Shown piece after piece: positions 1 to 8,344 of a stretch of DNA of 64,000 bases. The position numbers were made by a program, and so were the translations under genes. Under the pieces are notes generated by a model. That model was not told the DNA's origin and made no database searches. It saw nothing but the letters and a program-made list of their open reading frames with translations. This DNA comes from an uncultured Dyadobacter sp. (GTDB taxonomy: Bacteria > Bacteroidota > Bacteroidia > Cytophagales > Spirosomataceae). Every line of letters starts with the position of its first letter. Positions within the stretch are counted from its first letter, which is position 1. The stretch lies in NCBI RefSeq assembly GCF_946482605.1, contig NZ_CAMLSE010000010.1, positions 1 through 64,000 of the forward strand. Reading direction: 5' to 3'.

Positions 1-1
1 C

Positions 2-472
2 ACCTACTCGCACATTGGCTTCAACCTGAAAGTGACCGATATGCAGGCAGCGATCGGGCTGAGCCAATTACACAAAGCAGACCAGTTTGTACAAAAAAGA
101 AGAGAAAACCATGCTCTTTTGTACAAAGCACTGGAACCGTTTCAGGAACATTTTATTCTGCACGAAGCAACACCGCACAGCGAACCAAGCTGGTTCGGTT
201 TTATGGTGACCATCAGAGAGGGCAGCCCGATAAATCGCAGCGATCTGACTCAATATCTCGAAAACAACAAGATCGGCACGCGATTGTTATTTGCCGGCAA
301 CCTGCTTCGTCAGCCTGCTTATAAAGGTATCGAGCACCGCATTGTTGGTGATCTTACCAACACAGATATCATTATGAATGACTCGTTTTGGTTAGGGGTG
401 TGGCCCGGACTCAATCAGAGCCATTATGACTACATTGCACAAGTAATCAGACAATATCTCACCACGATATAA
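2..472 (+). CDS. rfbH: CDP-6-deoxy-D-xylo-4-hexulose 3-dehydrase (RfbH), 3' part
   Basis: This is the C-terminal end of a DegT/DnrJ/EryC1-type PLP enzyme; the reading frame is open to the left edge, so the gene begins outside the window. The visible start reads [18 protein letters not shown], the conserved block after the PLP lysine in RfbH proteins. RfbH with a reductase removes the C3 hydroxyl of CDP-4-keto-6-deoxyglucose, giving 3,6-dideoxyhexoses (paratose, abequose, tyvelose). Assignment to RfbH rather than another sugar aminotransferase is supported by the next gene, an RfbE-type epimerase only 2 bases away, which acts later in the same pathway. The PLP lysine itself is not in the window. 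Confidence 0.85.
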   Translation, partial: TYSHIGFNLKVTDMQAAIGLSQLHKADQFVQKRRENHALLYKALEPFQEHFILHEATPHSEPSWFGFMVTIREGSPINRSDLTQYLENNKIGTRLLFAGNLLRQPAYKGIEHRIVGDLTNTDIIMNDSFWLGVWPGLNQSHYDYIAQVIRQYLTTI

Positions 473-474
473 AC

Positions 475-1494
475 ATGCGCTATTTTATCACAGGAGGATG
501 TGGATTTTTAGGCTCTAATCTTGCAGCAGAGGTACTGAAAAGAGGAGAAGAGCTGTACGTATTCGACAACCTGTTCCGTCAGGGATCAGAGCAAAATCTG
601 GCATGGCTTCGTCAACAAGGTTCGTTCAAATTCTATCATAGCGACATTCGGTCCTATAACGACGTTGAATATGCGATCAGGGATGCCAAACCCGACGTCG
701 TTTTTCACCTTGCCGGGCAGGTTGCAATGACAACATCTCTGGCAAATCCCAGACTTGACTTTGAAATCAACGTGCTAGGTGGAAATAACCTTCTGGAATC
801 TGTTCGTAAGTATTCACCTGATGCGATCGTTACTTACTCCTCGACAAACAAGGTCTATGGAGATTTTGATTGGATAGATTTCAAAGAAACCGATACACGC
901 TACATAGTTGAAAAATATCCGCATGGATTTGCGGAGAACATTCCTCTGCATTTTCAATCTCCATATGGCTGCTCGAAAGGTGCGACAGACCAGTATATGT
1001 TAGATTACGCAAAAATGTTCGGATTACGGACAGTTGTGTTCCGGCATTCTTCTATTTTCGGCGGAAGGCAGTTCTCCACTTTCGACCAGGGATGGGTGGG
1101 CTGGTTTGTTCAGCAAGCCATGAATATCAAGTCCGGTAAGTTAACTGAGAATTTCACGATCTCCGGAAATGGTAAGCAGGTACGCGATATTTTGTTCGCA
1201 GATGATTTGATCAGCTGCTATTTTTCGGCAGTATCCAATATCGCAACAACAGCAGGTCATGCTTTCAATATCGGTGGTGGCATGGAAAATAGTCTTTCAC
1301 TGCTTGAACTATTCAAAATTCTCGAAGAGAGGCTGGATGTAGATATGTCGTATACAACTCTCCCCTGGCGCCAAAGCGATCAAAAGGTTTTTGTTGCCGA
1401 TATCTCGAAGGCCACAAGTACCTTTGCCTGGAAACCAAAAATTGACAAAAAAGGAGGTATTGACAAAATGATCGCGTGGGTTTCAGGCCTATAA
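475..1494 (+). CDS. rfbE: CDP-paratose 2-epimerase (tyvelose epimerase)
   Basis: Extended SDR of 339 residues. The NAD-binding motif GGCGFLG is at residues 7-13, and the catalytic Tyr164-x3-Lys168 lies in SPYGCSKGATDQYMLDYA, a block typical of RfbE. The STNKVYG motif (124-130) and the HSSIFGGRQF-type region also match this family. RfbE converts CDP-paratose to CDP-tyvelose in the cytoplasm. It follows rfbH with 2 bases between stop and start, so the two are almost certainly one operon. The family call is strong; the end product in this organism (free CDP-tyvelose or a modified sugar) is inferred. Confidence 0.87.
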   Translation: MRYFITGGCGFLGSNLAAEVLKRGEELYVFDNLFRQGSEQNLAWLRQQGSFKFYHSDIRSYNDVEYAIRDAKPDVVFHLAGQVAMTTSLANPRLDFEINVLGGNNLLESVRKYSPDAIVTYSSTNKVYGDFDWIDFKETDTRYIVEKYPHGFAENIPLHFQSPYGCSKGATDQYMLDYAKMFGLRTVVFRHSSIFGGRQFSTFDQGWVGWFVQQAMNIKSGKLTENFTISGNGKQVRDILFADDLISCYFSAVSNIATTAGHAFNIGGGMENSLSLLELFKILEERLDVDMSYTTLPWRQSDQKVFVADISKATSTFAWKPKIDKKGGIDKMIAWVSGL

Positions 1495-1574
1495 CCGATT
1501 TATGCTTGGTTCTGGACAGTACGATTTATACAACCTTCTGTCCGTGCCGCATTATTTAAATCCGAAACAGACAA

Positions 1575-2489
1575 ATGGCTAAATCCAGCATTCTCGGGGT
1601 GGCGATACCTACTTACAAACGAGAAAACTACCTGCGAATCCTATTGGACACTATCCCTGCAAATGTGGACGTGGTCGTGAGTGACAATGGGGGGTTTACT
1701 TCGGCAGAATTCAAACAAGATTATAGTTCTCGCAAGTTTATCGGCTCTGATGTTGTAGTTAATATGTTCCAAAACTGGAACAATGCGATCAATGGGCTTG
1801 ATAATGAATGGATCTGCCTGGCATCAGATGATGATATCTTTTATCCGAACGCATTTCAGGCATTCGACCAATATCTCGCCCAATACGCTGATTCGGAGAT
1901 CATCATATTCGGGCACAATTATATTGATGAGACTGGTAAAAAACTGGGCAATTGGAAAGTTCCTGGCATTCTGGATCTGTCAGCTCCGCTAGGCTACAAC
2001 GTCTTTAAGTATGGGGTAGACGCCAGACCCATTGCCGTTTTTTTTAAAAAGGAGTTGTTTCAACGCATAGGGGAACTCGATGTGGGCTATAAGATCACAT
2101 CGGCCGACAGCGATTTTATTCAACTCGCATTACTTCATGGACGTGCACTGTTTGTGCCTGAGATTGTTTCCGGATACCGAATCTGGTCGCATAGTCTCAC
2201 CAATCAATTGAACACCAGTACGGAATGGATGGCAGAAGTGACCAAATGGCAGGATAAGATAAAGCGAGAGTTACAGACACTAAATTTCCCCCCCCGGGAA
2301 ATCAAAGAAAACACCGACGAAGTATTTATTAGGAATCTGCTTTCCGGATTGTTATCCCTCCGAGCTCAGCGAAAGGGAATCCTGGCATCGATCAGATACT
2401 TGAAACAGTTTCGATATCCACGTCACGCCACACTAACAACTCAATTAAAAATATTACAATGTCTATTAAAAACCGCATTGAACGTGTAG
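1575..2489 (+). CDS. Family 2 glycosyltransferase (abequosyl/tyvelosyltransferase-like)
   Basis: GT-A glycosyltransferase of 304 residues. It opens with the GT2 pattern VAIPTYKR (residues 9-16) and has SDNGG (36-40) and the metal-binding acidic run SDDD (84-87). The overall layout resembles RfbV/WbaV-type enzymes that transfer 3,6-dideoxyhexoses from CDP-sugars. Lying directly after rfbH-rfbE, it is the best candidate to transfer the CDP-activated dideoxysugar, but that is inference from position. Its 3' end overlaps the flippase gene by 31 bases, so the two are probably coupled in translation. The 80 bases before it hold no clear promoter. Confidence 0.8.
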   Translation: MAKSSILGVAIPTYKRENYLRILLDTIPANVDVVVSDNGGFTSAEFKQDYSSRKFIGSDVVVNMFQNWNNAINGLDNEWICLASDDDIFYPNAFQAFDQYLAQYADSEIIIFGHNYIDETGKKLGNWKVPGILDLSAPLGYNVFKYGVDARPIAVFFKKELFQRIGELDVGYKITSADSDFIQLALLHGRALFVPEIVSGYRIWSHSLTNQLNTSTEWMAEVTKWQDKIKRELQTLNFPPREIKENTDEVFIRNLLSGLLSLRAQRKGILASIRYLKQFRYPRHATLTTQLKILQCLLKTALNV

Positions 2490-3760
2490 GAAGAGCGGGG
2501 AAATCACTATCGATCTCGTTTGTCAGTCAAATTACAACATCGATCGTTAGTTTTGTCATGGTACCGTTACTTATTCAGTACCTTAGTCGGGACAATTATG
2601 GTCTATGGGTAACGTTAATTTCGCTGATAAGCTGGATTTTGGCTTCGGATTTCGGAATAGGCTACGGCTTTCGGAACCGTGTCACTGAATATTTAGCAGA
2701 CAACGACGGGACCAAGTTAAATGCCTATTTCAAAAACACATTTCAATACTATCTGATTATTACCTTTTTTATCATTGCATTTTTCATATATACGCTCAAC
2801 ACCAATCCAGTCCTGAGTAAATACAAATTATTGTCATTAATTATTTACCTGCCATACATCATCTATTTCCCTTTCAGCATAAGCAATCAAATATTGCAAG
2901 GCCTACGCTATGTTCACCTGACTGCAATCATAACCTTGATGAGAGCGTCGCTTTGGGCCCTGCTCGTCATCTCCATTATCAATTTTAGTAAGGAGAACAA
3001 CCTGTTCATTATAGCGGTTGGTTATAGTATTGTCAATTCAATCGTAAATGGGATTGGGGTTTATCTCGCTTTTTCAAAGTCAAAAATTAGCATTCCCAGT
3101 TTTAAAACCCTGCTAACCCCTCCCCTTATTGACAAAACGCTGATAGTGGGACTTAAATTTTTTGTTCTTCAAATTAGCTCACTTTTGTTGTTCTCCATGG
3201 GTAATTACTATGTGTATTCCAACCTTACGCCCAACGACACTGCACATTACGACACAATAAATAAAATATACACTTTATATATGACCTTTTTCAATATGAT
3301 CATCTCCGTATTCTGGTCTGAAATTGCGTTTCAGAAAGCAACGGGGAATTTTCAAAAATTGAGAGCCATATATAAGAAATTGCTACTGATATCTATTGTT
3401 GTTTCCCTCGGATCCTTTTTGATCGTATTCGTCGCACCTTTCCTGATCGCACTTTGGACAAACGGCAAAATTGTCGTTCACACCAAAGATTGCCTACCCT
3501 TTTCATTCATGGTAGCTATCCAGTCGGTGGCCTATTCGGGTGCGGTATTTCTTAATGCGTTTGAGAAGGTGATGCCTCAGGTTATTCTCGCCGCTATCAA
3601 CATGGCCCTGATTTACCCTTTGATACAACTCGGCTTTAAACATAATACCGGCCTGGGCACTGTTCCATTAGTATCGGGAATTTTAACTATACCGGCATTG
3701 ATTGTCTGCCACTGGGTCGCACTACGTTTGATAAAGTCCGATAACCTACTGCCGGTATGA
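2459..3760 (+). CDS. Wzx-type lipid-linked oligosaccharide flippase
   Basis: Polytopic membrane protein of 433 residues with about 12 hydrophobic segments, in the polysaccharide transporter (MATE/MOP) superfamily. The N-terminal segment with SQITTSIVSFVMVPLLIQYL and the following YGLWVTL are typical of Wzx proteins. Such proteins flip undecaprenyl-diphosphate-linked repeat units across the inner membrane for a Wzy polymerase. The gene starts inside the preceding glycosyltransferase gene (31-base overlap) and its stop overlaps the next start in an ATGA. No other flippase is seen in the locus. Substrate specificity cannot be read from the sequence. Confidence 0.83.
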   Translation: MSIKNRIERVGRAGKSLSISFVSQITTSIVSFVMVPLLIQYLSRDNYGLWVTLISLISWILASDFGIGYGFRNRVTEYLADNDGTKLNAYFKNTFQYYLIITFFIIAFFIYTLNTNPVLSKYKLLSLIIYLPYIIYFPFSISNQILQGLRYVHLTAIITLMRASLWALLVISIINFSKENNLFIIAVGYSIVNSIVNGIGVYLAFSKSKISIPSFKTLLTPPLIDKTLIVGLKFFVLQISSLLLFSMGNYYVYSNLTPNDTAHYDTINKIYTLYMTFFNMIISVFWSEIAFQKATGNFQKLRAIYKKLLLISIVVSLGSFLIVFVAPFLIALWTNGKIVVHTKDCLPFSFMVAIQSVAYSGAVFLNAFEKVMPQVILAAINMALIYPLIQLGFKHNTGLGTVPLVSGILTIPALIVCHWVALRLIKSDNLLPV

Positions 3761-4383
3761 GTTTCATTCTAAATCTGCTGAAAAGACTAGGGTACCGGTT
3801 GACATTTGGGCGGTTACCAAAATACTTGTATCGAATTGGCGAGGGAACCATCATGCAACCCCTTGGAATCAGGCTTGTATTTAAAACCAAAAGGGAAACA
3901 AGAAACTATGTCTCGGTAGGCGAAAAATGTGTGATCAGCGCCGATTTCATCTTTGAAACAGAAACCGGAAAAGTAGAAATTGGAAATAATGTGCACATTG
4001 GCGGAGCCGCTGTTATTTGTAAATCATCCATTATCATCGGCAACGATGTTACCATGGCCTGGGGAATTACCCTCTACGATCATGACTCCCACTCCATTTA
4101 CTGGCAGGAACGACAAAACGACAACCATCAGTGTTACCAGGATTTTCACAACCACGGGGGAAACAACATCATGAACAAGGATTGGTCGCATGTCAAAACC
4201 AGGCCGATCGTGATCCATGATAAAGTGTGGATTGGCTTCGACGCCACCGTCCTCAAAGGAGTTACTATCGGTGAAGGAGCGGTTGTTGGTGCTAAAAGTG
4301 TTGTAACCAGGGATGTGCCGCCATGGTCCGTGGTAGCAGGGAACCCCGCGAGAGTAGTGAAATACATTGATCAAAAAATATGA
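3757..4383 (+). CDS. Hexapeptide-repeat acyltransferase (LbH family)
   Basis: 208 residues with the imperfect isoleucine-patch hexapeptide repeats of left-handed beta-helix acyltransferases: VEIGNNVHIGGAAVIC, a segment around ITLYDHDSHS with the likely catalytic histidines, then VWIGFDATVLKGVTIGEGAVVGAKSVVT and the ending VPPWSVVAGNPARVVK. This resembles the WcaF/maltose O-acetyltransferase/XAT group. It probably O-acetylates a sugar of the repeat unit. It is joined to its neighbours by ATGA overlaps on both sides (with the flippase upstream and the SDR gene downstream). The acyl donor and acceptor are unknown. Confidence 0.83.
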   Translation: MSFILNLLKRLGYRLTFGRLPKYLYRIGEGTIMQPLGIRLVFKTKRETRNYVSVGEKCVISADFIFETETGKVEIGNNVHIGGAAVICKSSIIIGNDVTMAWGITLYDHDSHSIYWQERQNDNHQCYQDFHNHGGNNIMNKDWSHVKTRPIVIHDKVWIGFDATVLKGVTIGEGAVVGAKSVVTRDVPPWSVVAGNPARVVKYIDQKI

Positions 4384-5276
4384 ACGTACTCATCATAGGC
4401 TCAAAGGGTTTTATAGGTAGCCATTTAACGACCTTCTACAAGGATAGAGAAAATGACAACGTCTTTGAGTGTGATGTCGTCGTGGACTATGCCCGGGAAA
4501 ACTACTTTCTGATCGATGCCACCAATGCCGATTATCAGAAGATCTTTCGTGCGCATTCATTTGATGTCTGTATCAATTGTTCAGGCGCGGCGAGTGTACC
4601 TGCTTCAATCCAGGATCCATTGCGCGACTTTACGCTCAACACATACAATGTCGTCAAACTCCTGGATGCTATCAGGAGTAATCAGCCTGCGTGTAAGTTT
4701 ATCAACCTGTCGAGTGCGGCAGTCTACGGCAACCCCACCCGGATACCGATCTGCGAGAGCGATGCGCCGCAACCGATATCACCCTATGGCGTCCATAAAC
4801 TTCAGGCCGAGCAGATATGTAAGATGTATTACGATACCTACCGTATCCCCACTTGCTCGCTCAGAATCTTCTCCGCTTATGGCAATGGGCTGAAAAAGCA
4901 GATATTCTGGGATGTATTCCAAAAAGCATCAAAAAGCAATGTCGTGGAGATGTTCGGGACGGGTGAGGAAAGCCGGGATTTTATCCATGTCGACGACGTC
5001 GCGCAGGCGATCAAGTGCTGTCTTGAAAACGCGGCTTTCACGGGAGAATCGATTAATATTGCAAATGGAATCGAGACCACTGTATCTGATGCTACCAGAA
5101 TTTTCCTTGAATGCTTTGGCGAGTCAAAGGAGGTACGATTTAATGGAGCTACCAAGCAGGGAGACCCGATAAACTGGCGCGCAGAGATTTCTGCACTGAT
5201 GGCTATGGGTTATAGGCCAACAGTGCCAATGGGCGAAGGTCTTAAAAGGTATTACGAATGGATCATCCAACAATAG
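4380..5276 (+). CDS. NAD-dependent epimerase/dehydratase (extended SDR)
   Basis: 298 residues with a Rossmann motif GSKGFIG at 7-13 and catalytic Tyr136-x3-Lys140 (SPYGVHK), preceded by the Ser segment NLSSAAVYG. This is a nucleotide-sugar-modifying extended SDR, similar in form to GDP-6-deoxy-mannose reductases and UDP-glucose 4-epimerases. The exact reaction cannot be assigned. Within this operon it probably makes a nucleotide sugar for the same polysaccharide. It starts in an ATGA overlap with the acyltransferase gene and overlaps the next gene by 19 bases. Confidence 0.8.
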   Translation: MNVLIIGSKGFIGSHLTTFYKDRENDNVFECDVVVDYARENYFLIDATNADYQKIFRAHSFDVCINCSGAASVPASIQDPLRDFTLNTYNVVKLLDAIRSNQPACKFINLSSAAVYGNPTRIPICESDAPQPISPYGVHKLQAEQICKMYYDTYRIPTCSLRIFSAYGNGLKKQIFWDVFQKASKSNVVEMFGTGEESRDFIHVDDVAQAIKCCLENAAFTGESINIANGIETTVSDATRIFLECFGESKEVRFNGATKQGDPINWRAEISALMAMGYRPTVPMGEGLKRYYEWIIQQ

Positions 5277-6391
5277 ATAGACAAAAAATAGGGCTACTGT
5301 ATCTGTCTACCTACGCAGCATGGGCAGGCGGTTTAATATACGTGCAGAATATCATTCGGGCATTAAACTTTCTCGATGATGATAAAAAGCCCGAACTGTC
5401 CATCTTCTATGGCTACGATTCTCCGATGGACGACGTCATCTCGATCAATTACCCCTATATTGCCTATCACCAGGTTAGTACTTCAAATAAGCTCGGAAAG
5501 CTATTTTATAGAGCTAAACGGTTACTGACGCGAAAATCTCCGTTTTTTGATCTGCTTCCTGAAATTGTTTACCCATACAACCCGCGGATCTTTTTAGGGA
5601 AAAGCAGAATCGATTGGATACCTGATTTTCAGGAACGCTATCTTCCACATATGTTTTCCCCTTCCGAAATTGCCAAAAGACAGCACCATCAGCAAAGCAT
5701 ATCACAGGCAGGGGGAACGGTAATATTCAGCAGCCTGAACGCAATGGAAGATTTTGTGAAATTCTATCCATCTCACAACTGCAAGCTTAGACTATTGAGA
5801 TTTTCCAGCATTCTTCCCGATTTCCGGGACGTCGACCTGGATGCAGTAATGAAGAAATATGGAATAGGCAAGGTTTACTTTATGTCGCCCAATCAGTTTT
5901 GGAAGCATAAAAACCACCTGATTGTATTACAGGCTATCAACCTTCTGAAAAAAAAAGACCTGGATTTCAGCGTGGTTTTTACGGGAAGTCCGAGCGACCC
6001 GAGGAACAACGAGTATTTCCAAATAGTGGAACAGTATGTCGAAGCGAACGGGTTACAGAAATGGGTGAGATTTCTGGGGTTTATCGACCGGGCAGAGCAG
6101 TTGGCGCTCATGAGCAAGGCGAGGGCCATTATCCAGCCTTCCCTTTTCGAAGGGTGGAGTACAGTAGTAGAAGATACCAAGGCTATGGGTCAGTTCATCT
6201 TATTAAGTGATATACCACTTCATCGAGAGCAGATTTCCGAGAATTGCGATTTCTTCAATCCGCATGATGCCGAGGATCTTGCAGTTAGAATGCAAAAGCA
6301 TCTTGAAAAGGAACCGGAAAAGGCGGCAGTTGACTATCAGAAACACATCAAGGCCTTTTCAGAAACGGTTCTCACTGCGTTAACCACTTGA
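5258..6391 (+). CDS. Family 4 glycosyltransferase (GT-B)
   Basis: 377-residue GT-B protein. The N-terminal half has the glycine-rich acceptor loop (AWAGGLIYVQNI). The C-terminal half has PNQFWKHKNH, and the GT4 nucleotide-sugar signature with its EX7E-type glutamates appears as PSLFEGWSTVVEDTKAMG. It transfers an unidentified sugar to the lipid-linked repeat unit on the cytoplasmic face. It overlaps the SDR gene by 19 bases and precedes a GT2 gene by 10 bases, consistent with one transcript. Donor and linkage are not predictable from sequence alone. Confidence 0.82.
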   Translation: MDHPTIDRQKIGLLYLSTYAAWAGGLIYVQNIIRALNFLDDDKKPELSIFYGYDSPMDDVISINYPYIAYHQVSTSNKLGKLFYRAKRLLTRKSPFFDLLPEIVYPYNPRIFLGKSRIDWIPDFQERYLPHMFSPSEIAKRQHHQQSISQAGGTVIFSSLNAMEDFVKFYPSHNCKLRLLRFSSILPDFRDVDLDAVMKKYGIGKVYFMSPNQFWKHKNHLIVLQAINLLKKKDLDFSVVFTGSPSDPRNNEYFQIVEQYVEANGLQKWVRFLGFIDRAEQLALMSKARAIIQPSLFEGWSTVVEDTKAMGQFILLSDIPLHREQISENCDFFNPHDAEDLAVRMQKHLEKEPEKAAVDYQKHIKAFSETVLTALTT

Positions 6392-6401
6392 CGACATCGA
6401 A

Positions 6402-7211
6402 ATGCACACGATCACTACCGCAAGTAATTTTCCAAAAATATCCGTTATTACGATCGTCAGGAACGGTGAAAAATACCTGGAAGACACTATCACAAGCATT
6501 CTCCACCAAACATATATAAACCTAGAGTATATCGTAATTGACGGAGCATCGACAGATGGCACTGTCGACATCATCAGGAAGTACGCATCACGAATCAATT
6601 ACTGGACAAGTGAGAAGGATGATGGCATATATGACGCCATGAACAAGGGCGTCAAAGCATCGACAGGGGATTGGCTGCTTTTTATCAATGCGGACGACTT
6701 TTTGGCAAGCGACCAGGCAATCGAATCGGCTGTAAAATATCTGGTTTCATGCAGCAGTTGGGTTGCGTACGGCAACGTTATATTTCTTTCTGCGGATGAG
6801 CAGCAAATACATGGCCGGGAATGGAAAGATATTAAATACGAGTTCCAAAATATCGGTATGAGGCTTCCCCACCAGGGAACGTTTCATTCGAGGCAGCTAT
6901 TTGCGAACAGGGGCTTTGACCCGACATTCAAAATCACAGGAGACTACGACCTGCTTCTTAGTTACCTTAAAAATCATGACGCGGTCTATTTCCCTGTGAT
7001 CATTTCGAAAATGCGTGCCGGGGGCATCAGCGACTCTGTTAGCAAGGTCAAGCTATTCAAGGAGACCTATCGTGCTCAAATCCAAAACGGTGTGTATTCC
7101 ATACCATCATTCAATTGGTTTCTCAACGCCTTCAAAGTCATTTCCATTAATTGGGTTATCCGAAATTTCGGAATAAACTTTAAAAACCGTATTAAGGCAT
7201 TTGCTCAATGA
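6402..7211 (+). CDS. Family 2 glycosyltransferase (WcaE-like)
   Basis: 269-residue GT-A enzyme with a textbook GT2 core: ISVITIVRNGEKYLEDTI (14-30), the DGASTDGT nucleotide-binding loop (47-54), EKDDGIYDAMNKGV (71-84) and the metal-binding NADD at 96-99. The IYDAMNKG block is characteristic of the colanic-acid WcaE-like and related GT2 subfamily. It adds one sugar of the repeat unit. It sits 10 bases after the preceding GT gene and 48 bases before the polymerase gene. Confidence 0.84.
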   Translation: MHTITTASNFPKISVITIVRNGEKYLEDTITSILHQTYINLEYIVIDGASTDGTVDIIRKYASRINYWTSEKDDGIYDAMNKGVKASTGDWLLFINADDFLASDQAIESAVKYLVSCSSWVAYGNVIFLSADEQQIHGREWKDIKYEFQNIGMRLPHQGTFHSRQLFANRGFDPTFKITGDYDLLLSYLKNHDAVYFPVIISKMRAGGISDSVSKVKLFKETYRAQIQNGVYSIPSFNWFLNAFKVISINWVIRNFGINFKNRIKAFAQ

Positions 7212-7259
7212 AAATTACACTGATAAAGAGTCAAAAAGAAAACTTCCGTTGAGATTATC

Positions 7260-8336
7260 ATGGTAATATATTTCATACTATATATCTTAATTTTCATTTG
7301 CGCGCTATTTGATTTGTTTATTTCTGATAAACCGAAGCAAGTATCATTGGCCATCCTGATTTCGCTCGGGGTAATCATGACATTGTTTACAGGTTTACGG
7401 TGGAATACCGGAACAGACTGGTTCAACTATCAATATTACTTTGCAACAATAGAAACCATTCCGTTTCTGAAAAGTGCTATGGAGCCGGGTTATGAACTGT
7501 TCGTCCGGTTGTTTAAACTACTGATCAGCAGAGAATACTCACCATTTCTGTTATTCTTCTCATTTTGCATTATTGCCTCCACATACTATTTCCTAGATCG
7601 TCACAGCCCCTATCCGATATTCTCCGTATTCCTTCTATTGTCTTACAGCCTGGTTGGAAGCGGGTTCGGTGTACGCCAGGATATCGCAATTTGCATCACA
7701 CTTTTATCATTTTCATACATCCAGGAACGCTCTCTGGTTAAGTTTGCCAGTCTGGTTGTGTTAGCCGCTATGTTCCACAACTCAGCGATTATCTTCCTTC
7801 CAGCTTATTGGCTGTACACTTTTAAGTGGAACACCACCTTTGTCATGATTTGCGTTGTGGCCGTGGCCATAGCGGTGCTATTTTCAGATACCATTCTCTC
7901 GACATTCGGGAATTATATCGCAGCGCGGAAAATACAGACCTACATGGAGGAGGGCGACGAGTTTGCGGTTACGACACCGCTAACGATATTCAAATCGATT
8001 TCGGGCAGGCTTTTGATATTTAGTTTCATCCTGTGGTTTGTTAATTATGGCGAAAACGGGAACAACACTTTTAACGGTATTTTCAACGTATATGTATTTG
8101 GCATTATGATATTTGTGACATTCTCTCCGATCAGCGTGATATTCGGACGATTGGCCCGATATTATGACATTTATCAGATAGTGCTTATTCCACTGGCCTA
8201 CCGACAGGGCAGTAGGTTGTACAAAGTTGTGTTTCTGCTGATCATGCTAGGGTTCTCCATCTTAAAATTCTCAACCGCTATATTAAATGACGAAGCAGGT
8301 GCTTTTGTTCCATACAAGTCTGTTTTAAGCGAATAA
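7260..8336 (+). CDS. EpsG-family polysaccharide polymerase (Wzy role)
   Basis: 358-residue integral membrane protein with roughly ten hydrophobic segments. It has the EpsG-family marks LFTGLRWNTGTDWFNYQYYF near residues 40-60, an MEPGYELF segment, and a GSGFGVRQDIAI loop. The family polymerises lipid-linked repeat units in the periplasm (Wzy function). With the flippase at 2459-3760 it completes a Wzx/Wzy-type assembly set. No other polymerase candidate is visible. Function as the polymerase is established-family inference; the linkage it makes is unknown. Confidence 0.8.
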   Translation: MVIYFILYILIFICALFDLFISDKPKQVSLAILISLGVIMTLFTGLRWNTGTDWFNYQYYFATIETIPFLKSAMEPGYELFVRLFKLLISREYSPFLLFFSFCIIASTYYFLDRHSPYPIFSVFLLLSYSLVGSGFGVRQDIAICITLLSFSYIQERSLVKFASLVVLAAMFHNSAIIFLPAYWLYTFKWNTTFVMICVVAVAIAVLFSDTILSTFGNYIAARKIQTYMEEGDEFAVTTPLTIFKSISGRLLIFSFILWFVNYGENGNNTFNGIFNVYVFGIMIFVTFSPISVIFGRLARYYDIYQIVLIPLAYRQGSRLYKVVFLLIMLGFSILKFSTAILNDEAGAFVPYKSVLSE

Positions 8337-8344
8337 TACACAAC

